This document shows positions 17,784-22,934 of a stretch of DNA of 22,934 bases, piece after piece. The position numbers were made by a program, and so were the translations under genes. The stretch covers positions 1-22,934 of the forward strand of contig WNEB01000004.1 of assembly GCA_009914575.1 (NCBI GenBank). The letters are read 5' to 3'. Below the pieces are notes generated by a model that worked only from the letters and a program-made list of their open reading frames with translations, ran no database searches and was not told the origin of the DNA. How positions within the stretch are numbered: position 1 is the stretch's first letter; every line of letters begins with the position of its first letter. Source of the DNA: Burkholderia gladioli. GTDB taxonomy: Bacteria; Pseudomonadota; Gammaproteobacteria; Burkholderiales; Burkholderiaceae.

Positions 17784-18598
17784 CGGCGCCCTCCGCCAAG
17801 ACCGAAATCCGCGTCGAGCGGCGGACTCGTGTAGTGAAACCGGAACGGGCCGTCGGGCACGCCGTCGATGAACTGGCGCACGCTCGGCTCGGTCGAGGCG
17901 CGCAGCTGGTCGGGCGTGCCTTCGGCCAGCACGCCGCCGTTGCCGAGGAAGTAGACGTAATCGGCGATCGCGAACGATTCCGGCACGTCGTGCGTGACCA
18001 GGATCGAGGTGGCGCCGAGCGCCTCGTTCAGCGTGCGGATCAGGTTCGCGGTGATGCCGAGCGAGATCGGGTCGAGGCCGGCGAACGGCTCGTCGTACAT
18101 GATCAGCTGCGGATCGAGCGCGATCGCGCGGGCCAGCGCGATGCGGCGCGCCATGCCGCCCGACACCTCGGACGGCATCAGGTCGCGCGCGCCGCGCAGG
18201 CCCGCCGCGTTGAGCTTCATCAGCACCAGGTCGCGGATCAGCGGCTCGGGCAGGTCGGTATGCTCGCGCAGCGCGAACGCGACGTTGTCGAACACGGACA
18301 TGTCGGTGAACAGCGCGCCGAACTGGAACAGCATGCCCATCTTGCGGCGCAGCGCGTAGAGGCCGTCGCGCGACTGCGCGCCGAGATCGGCGCCGTCGAA
18401 CAGCACCTGGCCGCGCCGCGCGCGCACCAGGCCGCCGATCAGGCGCAGCACGGTCGTCTTGCCGCACCCGGACCCGCCCATCACCGCGACCACCTGGCCG
18501 CGCCCGAAGCGCAGGTTCAGATTCGACAGCACGAGCCGATCGCCGTAGCCGAAATCGACGTCGCGAAGTTCTAGCAGGGACTCGGAAGGGGAGCTCAC
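17780..18598 (-). CDS. mlaF: Phospholipid ABC transporter ATPase MlaF
   Basis: MlaF powers lipid transfer by the MlaFEDB complex. The 272-residue protein has Walker A GGSGCGKTT (41-49), Q-loop FQFGALFTDMSVFDN (91-105), signature SEVSGGMARR (143-152), Walker B LIMYDEPFAGLDP (165-177) and switch H203 in LVTHD. The catalytic Glu is intact, unlike in the ABC ATPase further along. It starts with GTG (18596-18598), with AGGA about 11 bases upstream. First gene of the mla operon. Confidence 0.97.
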   Translation of the reverse strand: MSSPSESLLELRDVDFGYGDRLVLSNLNLRFGRGQVVAVMGGSGCGKTTVLRLIGGLVRARRGQVLFDGADLGAQSRDGLYALRRKMGMLFQFGALFTDMSVFDNVAFALREHTDLPEPLIRDLVLMKLNAAGLRGARDLMPSEVSGGMARRIALARAIALDPQLIMYDEPFAGLDPISLGITANLIRTLNEALGATSILVTHDVPESFAIADYVYFLGNGGVLAEGTPDQLRASTEPSVRQFIDGVPDGPFRFHYTSPPLDADFGLGGGRR

Positions 18599-18630
18599 GG
18601 AGCTGTCAATCCTGTTACACAGAACGCCGA

Positions 18631-18636
18631 ATTATA
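18631..18636 (-). promoter_or_regulatory. TATAAT -10 box upstream of mlaF
   Basis: A perfect TATAAT on the minus strand lies 33 bases before the mlaF GTG, in the context GCCCTATAAT. A TTGCAG lies upstream but with a 21-base spacer, too long for a normal -35. This is the likely mla operon promoter. The 275-base gap between thiE and mlaF holds this box and the dyad at 18700, but no gene. Confidence 0.55.
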
Positions 18637-18699
18637 GGGCCTGCATTGGATTGATGCCTGCAAGGTGTGCAGCGCGGCAATTTCCGCATCTGGGCAATC

Positions 18700-18714
18700 G
18701 TTACGCGATGTAAC
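18700..18714. promoter_or_regulatory. GTTAC-N5-GTAAC dyad upstream of the mla promoter
   Basis: GTTAC, five bases, GTAAC is a perfect 5-bp inverted repeat containing a T-N11-A pattern of the kind bound by LysR-type regulators. It lies about 65 bases upstream of the mlaF -10 box. No regulator gene is nearby, so this is only a candidate operator. Confidence 0.22.
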
Positions 18715-18873
18715 TGCGCGCCCCGCCGCGCCTGGCCGCGAGGCCGAAAGCCGCACCGGGCGAGCATTTCGCCGCGGCGGGCGGGCGCGGCCCGCAACGC
18801 TGCGTCGCGGCAATCGCAACAATCGCCGGGGGAAGCAATGCGCCGCCCGCCGGCGATCACGCCCCGCTTCCGG

Positions 18874-20001
18874 TCAGCGCGGGAAGCAGACGTCCAGTGC
18901 TGCCACGACCGCGCGCGGATCGTCGGCCGCGGTAATCGCGCTGACCACCGCGACGCTGCCCACGCCGGTGGCGATCACGCCCGGCAGCCGCTCGGCGCTG
19001 ACGCCGCCGATCGCCACCAGCGGCGCGCGCCGGCCGGCGAAGCGCGCATAGCGCGCGATCCGCGCAAGGCCCTGAGGCGGTGCGGCGACGGCCTTGGTGG
19101 CGGTCGCGTACACCGGCCCGAGCGCAAGATAGCTGGGGCGCATGCGCAGCGCCACCAGCATTTCGTAATAGCCGTGGCTCGACAACCCGAGCCGCAGCCC
19201 GGCCGCGGCGATCGCGCCGAGATCGGCCGTCTCCAGGTCTTCCTGGCCGAGATGCACGCCGTACGCGCCCGCCTCGATCGCCAGCCGCCAGTGATCGTTG
19301 ATGAACACGCGCGCATCCGGATAACGACGACCGGCCGCCACGGCGCGCGCGATGTCCGCGGCCAGCTGCTCGGGCGTCGCGCCCTTCACGCGCAGTTGCA
19401 CGGTGCGCGCGCCGTAGTCGAGCACGCGCTCGACCCACTCGGCCGACGGCACCACCGGATACAGCCCGAGCGCGGCCGGGCACGGCGCGAACGCCGGTTC
19501 GGGCGCGGCCGGCGCACCGGCGATCGACGGAAACCGGGCCGGCTCGACGGGCCACGCCTCGCCCTCGCCCGCCCGGGCTTTCTCGTCTCCGTCGCGCCAG
19601 GCGAGCGCCAGCACCAGCGCGTCGTGCGGCGCGAACCCGCAATCGACGAACGCGGCCAGCGCGGCGATCCAGTCGTCGGCCAGCGGCGCGGCGGCGGTCA
19701 GCGCGTAGCGCGCCTGCGCCGTTCTGAGCGTGGCGTGGCGCTCGTCGATTTCGATCACCGCGCCGCCCGCCGCGAGCAGCGCGGCCGCGCGCGCGGCGCC
19801 GGCTTCGGCATCGCGCGCCGTCGTCACGAGCAGGTCGCCCGGTTGCGAATGTTCGGGTGCCGCGACACAGATTCGCGCCGGCGCGCTGCGCTCGGGCCAC
19901 TCGCCGAGCCGCGCGCGGATCCGCTCGGCGGCGGCGGCGAGTTCGTCGGCCGGCGGCCACCAGAACAGCGCGGCGAAACGCGAGGCGGGCGCGGCCGTCA
20001 T
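18874..20001 (-). CDS. thiE: Thiamine-phosphate synthase ThiE with N-terminal extension
   Basis: ThiE joins hydroxymethylpyrimidine diphosphate to thiazole phosphate, giving thiamine phosphate. The 375-residue protein has a C-terminal TIM barrel from about residue 179: TVQLRVKG (200-207), N235/D236 in [16 protein letters not shown] (248-257), [19 protein letters not shown] and [12 protein letters not shown]. The first 175 residues are not needed for the barrel. They contain [17 protein letters not shown], a stretch I associate with ThiE of Burkholderiaceae and faintly reminiscent of ThiD-type domains, but I cannot assign it. The ATG overlaps the thiG stop (19998-20001). Last gene of the thi operon. 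Confidence 0.92.
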   Translation of the reverse strand: MTAAPASRFAALFWWPPADELAAAAERIRARLGEWPERSAPARICVAAPEHSQPGDLLVTTARDAEAGAARAAALLAAGGAVIEIDERHATLRTAQARYALTAAAPLADDWIAALAAFVDCGFAPHDALVLALAWRDGDEKARAGEGEAWPVEPARFPSIAGAPAAPEPAFAPCPAALGLYPVVPSAEWVERVLDYGARTVQLRVKGATPEQLAADIARAVAAGRRYPDARVFINDHWRLAIEAGAYGVHLGQEDLETADLGAIAAAGLRLGLSSHGYYEMLVALRMRPSYLALGPVYATATKAVAAPPQGLARIARYARFAGRRAPLVAIGGVSAERLPGVIATGVGSVAVVSAITAADDPRAVVAALDVCFPR

Positions 20002-20813
20002 TGCGCGCCTCCGTCGTGGTGCCAGAACGGCATGCCGACCACCGGCGTGCTCGCGTCCGCGGTTTCGCGCGCGTCCATCGGGCCGGCCAGATACGCGGCG
20101 CGCCCCGCCTCGACGCCCTGCGCGAACGCGCGCGCCATGATCTCGGGATGGGTTGCCTGCGACACGGCCGTGTTCAGCAACACGCCGTCGAACCCCCACT
20201 CCATCACCTGGCACGCATGCGAGGGCACGCCGAGCCCCGCATCGACGATCAGCGGCACGTCCGGCAGCCGCTCGCGCAGCACGCGCAGCCCGTACGGATT
20301 GACGACGCCCTTGCCGGTACCGATCGGCGCGCCCCACGGCATCAGCGCCTCGCAGCCGGCGTCGAGCAGGCGGCGGCCGATCACGAGATCCTCGGTGCAA
20401 TACGGCAGCACCTTGAAGCCGTCCTTCACGAGCAGGGCGACCGCCTCGATCAGGTCGACCGGGTCGGGTTGCAGCGTGTAGTCGTCGCCGATCAGTTCGA
20501 GCTTGATCCAGTCGGTCTCGAACACCTCTCGCGCCATCTGCGCGGTGTTGACCGCCTCGGCCACCGTCTGGCAGCCGGCCGTGTTCGGCAGCAGCGGCAC
20601 GTCGTGGCGCTTGAGCAGATCGAAGAAGCCGGCCTCGGCGGTGCCGGCGTTCATCTGCCGGCGCAGAGCGACGGTGACCATGCCGGGCTTCGACGCGGCA
20701 ATCGAATCGGACAGCGATTGCAGCGACGGATAGCGCGACGTGCCGAGCAGCACGCGGCTCTGGAACGCGGTGCCGTACAGCGTCAGCGAATCGGGATGGG
20801 AGAGGAGCGTCAT
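19998..20813 (-). CDS. thiG: Thiazole synthase ThiG
   Basis: ThiG builds the thiazole phosphate carboxylate from deoxyxylulose phosphate, ThiS thiocarboxylate and dehydroglycine. The 271-residue barrel has the Schiff-base lysine K104 in [17 protein letters not shown] (75-81), [28 protein letters not shown] (158-170) and [10 protein letters not shown] (191-200). The frame is open upstream to 21908 inside thiO, but [14 protein letters not shown] is the natural start. It lies 26 bases after thiS. Confidence 0.97.
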   Translation of the reverse strand: MTLLSHPDSLTLYGTAFQSRVLLGTSRYPSLQSLSDSIAASKPGMVTVALRRQMNAGTAEAGFFDLLKRHDVPLLPNTAGCQTVAEAVNTAQMAREVFETDWIKLELIGDDYTLQPDPVDLIEAVALLVKDGFKVLPYCTEDLVIGRRLLDAGCEALMPWGAPIGTGKGVVNPYGLRVLRERLPDVPLIVDAGLGVPSHACQVMEWGFDGVLLNTAVSQATHPEIMARAFAQGVEAGRAAYLAGPMDARETADASTPVVGMPFWHHDGGAQ

Positions 20814-20839
20814 GGGGAAGTCCTGTGATGGCGCGCGGT

Positions 20840-21037
20840 TCAGCCGCCCGCGACGGGATGCACGACGTCGAGCCGGTCGCCGGCCGCCAGCGCATGCTGG
20901 GCGTGGCGCGTGCGCGCGACGAACGCGCCGTTGACGGCCACCGCGAACGGCTGGCGGGCCTCGTAGGCGGCGAGCGCGTCGGCGACGGTCGCGCCGTCGG
21001 GGAGCGTCAGCGTCTGTTGATTGATCTGGATGTCCAT
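20840..21037 (-). CDS. thiS: Sulfur carrier protein ThiS
   Basis: ThiS carries sulfur as a C-terminal thiocarboxylate to ThiG. The 65-residue ubiquitin-like protein ends in the obligatory Gly-Gly (HPVAGG) and has the family pattern [32 protein letters not shown] and [10 protein letters not shown]. It lies between thiO and thiG, so the sulfur carrier, its partner synthase and the glycine-oxidising enzyme are adjacent. Confidence 0.96.
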   Translation of the reverse strand: MDIQINQQTLTLPDGATVADALAAYEARQPFAVAVNGAFVARTRHAQHALAAGDRLDVVHPVAGG

Positions 21038-21067
21038 AGCGGGATTCGGCCTGTCGGTGGCGGCGCT

Positions 21068-22210
21068 TTACGCATGCGCCGCGTCGGTCTGGAACAGGTC
21101 GGGCCAGCGCGCGGCGGCGCGCCAGGCGGCGAAGGCGTCGGCATCGGCGCGCCGCAGGCCCGGCGCACCGCCGAACCACGCCTGCACCCACTCGACCGCG
21201 GCCTGCGCCACCTCGGGCGCGATCATGAAGCCGTGCCGGTACAGGCCGTTGACGGCCAGCGTCGCCGCGCCGCGCCGGACGATCGCCGGGCGGTGGTCGG
21301 GCAGCGTCGGCCGGCACTGCGTGCCGAGTTCGAGAATGCGCGCCTCGCCGAACGCCGGATGCACGGAAAACGCGGCGCTCAGCAATTCGAGCGCCGAGCG
21401 CACGCTGACGGGCGACATGTCCTCGCCTTCCACCTCGGTCGCGCCGATCACGTACAGATCGTTCTGCTTCGGCGCGATGTAGAGCGGGTAGCGCGGATGC
21501 AGCAGCCGCACCGGCCGCGTCAGGCCGATGCCCGGCGCATGCATGCGCGCGACCTCGCCGCGTATCCCGCGCAGCGCCGGCAGCACCGGCTTCGCGCCGA
21601 GGCCGCGGCAATCGATCGTGAGGTGCGCGCCGGGCTCGGGCGCGGCATCGACGGCGGTGTGCCAGTGCGTGGCGACGCCGCGTTCGGCCAGGCCCACGGC
21701 CAGCGCGGCGAGCGTCTGGCGGTTGTCGAGATGGCCCTCGCGCGGCAACAGCCAGCCGCGCCCGAAGCGCCCGGCCAGCGCCGGCTCGGCCGCGTCGACC
21801 TGCGCGCCCGCCAGCGCGACGAAACCGCCCTCGACGAGCGCGGCCGGCGCGTTGGCGCGCACGCGCCGCTCGAACAGCGGCGCCTCGGCGCGATCGGCCT
21901 GATGCCACACGACGAGCGTGCCGTTGCGCTGGAAAAACACCGGCTCGGGCAGTTCGGCGAGCCAGCCGGGCCAGCGTTCGAGCGAGGCCGCGCCGAGTTC
22001 GGTGATCAGCAGTTCAGCGCTCGCGGCCTCGGCCAGCGGCGCGAGCATCGCGGCCGCCACCCACGCGACCGCGCCCGAGCCGGCCGCATCGCCGCGTTCG
22101 TACAGCGAGACGCGCAGCCCCGCGCCGGCAAGCCGCCACGCGATCAGCCGGCCGACCAGGCCGCCGCCGAGCACGGCGACGTCGACGCGCGCACCGGATG
22201 CGCCGCTCAT
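21068..22210 (-). CDS. thiO: Glycine oxidase ThiO (FAD-dependent)
   Basis: ThiO oxidises glycine to the imine used by ThiG in aerobic thiazole synthesis. The 380-residue protein has an N-terminal FAD dinucleotide site VAVLGGGLVGRLIAWRLAGAG (11-31) with an acidic residue closing the second strand (LYERG), and C-terminal family motifs CRPTLPDHRPAI and NGLYRHGFMIAPEVA. Start ATG 22208-22210 is four bases into the stop of the preceding small ORF (ATGA), which suggests coupling. No thiH is present, consistent with the ThiO route. Confidence 0.93.
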   Translation of the reverse strand: MSGASGARVDVAVLGGGLVGRLIAWRLAGAGLRVSLYERGDAAGSGAVAWVAAAMLAPLAEAASAELLITELGAASLERWPGWLAELPEPVFFQRNGTLVVWHQADRAEAPLFERRVRANAPAALVEGGFVALAGAQVDAAEPALAGRFGRGWLLPREGHLDNRQTLAALAVGLAERGVATHWHTAVDAAPEPGAHLTIDCRGLGAKPVLPALRGIRGEVARMHAPGIGLTRPVRLLHPRYPLYIAPKQNDLYVIGATEVEGEDMSPVSVRSALELLSAAFSVHPAFGEARILELGTQCRPTLPDHRPAIVRRGAATLAVNGLYRHGFMIAPEVAQAAVEWVQAWFGGAPGLRRADADAFAAWRAAARWPDLFQTDAAHA

Positions 22211-22338
22211 CGCGCCGTCTCCGTTTGCACGCAGGCGGCGGCACGCACGGCGCGCGTGCGCGCATCGACGACCGTCCGGAACGGACGACACGCGGCATCG
22301 AAATCGAGGGAATACAACAGGGCAGGCAGAACAGACAT
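22207..22338 (-). CDS. Small ORF (43 aa) between the TPP riboswitch and thiO
   Basis: Unrecognised. ATG 22336-22338 has a strong GGAAGGA site about 5 bases upstream, the best in the thi operon. The 43-residue product starts MSVLPALLYSLDFDAACRPF and ends VQTETAR, and its TGA overlaps the thiO ATG in an ATGA junction. It has no membrane segment or motif I know, and does not resemble the N-terminus of ThiC. It may be a leader peptide that delivers ribosomes to thiO, since thiO lacks a good ribosome site of its own, or a genuine small protein. Confidence 0.55.
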   Translation of the reverse strand: MSVLPALLYSLDFDAACRPFRTVVDARTRAVRAAACVQTETAR

Positions 22339-22387
22339 GGGCTTCCTTCCGTAACGCGCGCGGGCGCAATCGAACGGACGAAACCAG

Positions 22388-22403
22388 CGGTCGGAGCCGA
22401 CCG
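22388..22403 (-). promoter_or_regulatory. Hairpin between the TPP riboswitch and the small ORF
   Basis: CGGTCG and CGACCG pair around a four-base loop, 50 bases before the small ORF start. There is no U tract after it on the minus strand, so it does not look like an intrinsic terminator. It may be part of the riboswitch expression platform or a transcript-stability element. Confidence 0.3.
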
Positions 22404-22464
22404 GACGGCGCATGCCGATCACATCCCAAACGATGGCGGCGGGCGCGGCCCGGTGGAATCGGAA

Positions 22465-22576
22465 ACTTCCCGCGCCGGTATTACCCGGATCGGGTGCGAA
22501 GGGTCTCTCTCAGCCTTGCCGCCGCACGCCGCGCGATCCGTTCCCGGACCGGGCCGACAGCAAAGCACCCCTGTTT
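22465..22576 (-). ncRNA. TPP (thi-box) riboswitch
   Basis: The minus strand carries the diagnostic thi-box blocks in order: CAGGGGTGC (about 22565-22573), CTGAGA (22513-22508), ACCC, GATCCGGGTAATACCGG and GCGCGGGAAG (near 22466). P3 is a GC-rich arm between the first two blocks. It binds thiamine pyrophosphate and represses the genes downstream, here the small ORF and thiOSGE. No intrinsic terminator follows, so control is probably translational. TTCCGATTCC just after the aptamer (22455-22465) could pair with the GGAAGGAA ribosome site of the small ORF, which is my inference. Confidence 0.95.
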
Positions 22577-22588
22577 CGTCAGGCGGCC

Positions 22589-22618
22589 ATTAGACCACAG
22601 AAGCCGAAACGGCCGCAA
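22589..22618 (-). promoter_or_regulatory. Sigma70-like promoter of the thi operon
   Basis: TTGCGG (22618-22613) and TCTAAT (22594-22589) are separated by 18 bases on the minus strand. Transcription would start about 6 bases before the riboswitch, a fitting position. The -10 matches the consensus at five of six positions, the -35 at three. Confidence 0.6.
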
Positions 22619-22630
22619 TGATCTTGCCCC

Positions 22631-22934
22631 TGATTTACGGACACCTATCTAAGCGACATTGGCCAGCTCGTACTGCTCTGGGCTGAGGTAGCCCAGGGTC
22701 GAGTGCAGCCGGATCCGATTGTAGTCAACCTCAATGTAGTCAAACACATGAGCCTTGGCCTGCTCCCGTGTGGCGAGGTGTTCACCATGGATGGCCTCGA
22801 CCTTCAGACTGTGGTTCCAACTCTCCATTGCTGCGTTGTCGTAGCAGTTGCCTCTGGCACTCATGCTGGCGATCAAAGCGTATTGCTCCAACAGGGCGCG
22901 GTGCTCGCGCGAGCAGTATTGGCTACCACGGTCA
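22631..22934 (-). mobile_element. IS3-family insertion sequence, transposase 3' end (partial)
   Basis: A transposase C-terminus is followed by TGATTTACGGACACC (plus strand from 22631), a plausible TG-starting terminal inverted repeat as in IS3-family elements. The other end is beyond the window, so the boundary is inferred. It places the element about 12 bases upstream of the thi -35 box. Confidence 0.7.
22649..22934 (-). CDS. IS3-family transposase (OrfB), C-terminal part
   Basis: The frame is open from the right window edge to TAG 22649-22651, giving about 94 residues. It has the second catalytic Asp in DRGSQYCS at the edge, then [22 protein letters not shown] with the catalytic Glu, and the C-terminal [21 protein letters not shown], which is the integrase-like DDE core end of IS3-family OrfB. 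The N-terminal half and OrfA are outside the window. The visible part has no stop or shift. Confidence 0.93.
   Translation of the reverse strand, partial: DRGSQYCSREHRALLEQYALIASMSARGNCYDNAAMESWNHSLKVEAIHGEHLATREQAKAHVFDYIEVDYNRIRLHSTLGYLSPEQYELANVA

Noticed and set aside
18781..18795. GCGGGC-GCG-GCCCGC hairpin as the thiE terminator
   Set aside because: It is on the correct side of thiE but lacks any U tract, so I could not support an intrinsic terminator.

Overview
The window is GC-rich chromosomal DNA from a member of the Burkholderiaceae, most likely Burkholderia sensu stricto or a close relative. The gene order is that expected for the group: thiOSGE, then mlaFEDACB, then a YadG/YadH-type ABC pair, ibaG, murA, hisG-D-C-B-marC-hisH-A-F-I-E, a DUF4870 gene and tatABC. 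HisG is the short form that depends on HisZ. Species cannot be fixed from sequence alone.

All intact chromosomal genes lie on the minus strand, so transcription runs from right to left. (1) 22.6-18.9 kb: a sigma70-like promoter, a clear TPP riboswitch, a 43-codon small ORF coupled to thiO, then thiO, thiS, thiG and thiE, which make the thiazole moiety and join it to the pyrimidine. (2) 18.6-14.4 kb: the mla operon, which moves phospholipids between outer and inner membranes. (3) 14.3-0.45 kb: a long run starting at a TATAAT box and ending at a strong hairpin terminator after tatC. It holds the ABC pair, ibaG, murA, ten his-cluster genes (all his steps in the block plus marC), a small membrane protein and the Tat translocase. 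Many junctions are 4-base ATGA overlaps, which suggests translational coupling.

Both edges are mobile DNA. The left edge has the 5' part of an IS256-family transposase next to a separate transposase C-terminal remnant. The right edge has the 3' part of an IS3-family transposase whose presumed terminus lies about a dozen bases upstream of the thi promoter.

The unusual content is damage and insertion inside an otherwise conserved housekeeping block. A 269-bp MITE-like element with imperfect terminal inverted repeats and an apparent 4-bp target duplication splits the first codons of hisC from the rest of the gene. The ABC ATPase and permease genes each carry a frameshift, and the ATPase also has Asp where the catalytic Walker B Glu is expected. 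The first shift happens to fuse the two reading frames. Together with the flanking insertion sequences, this suggests a genome undergoing IS expansion and gene decay. I see no CRISPR array, phage, tRNA, rRNA or defence system.
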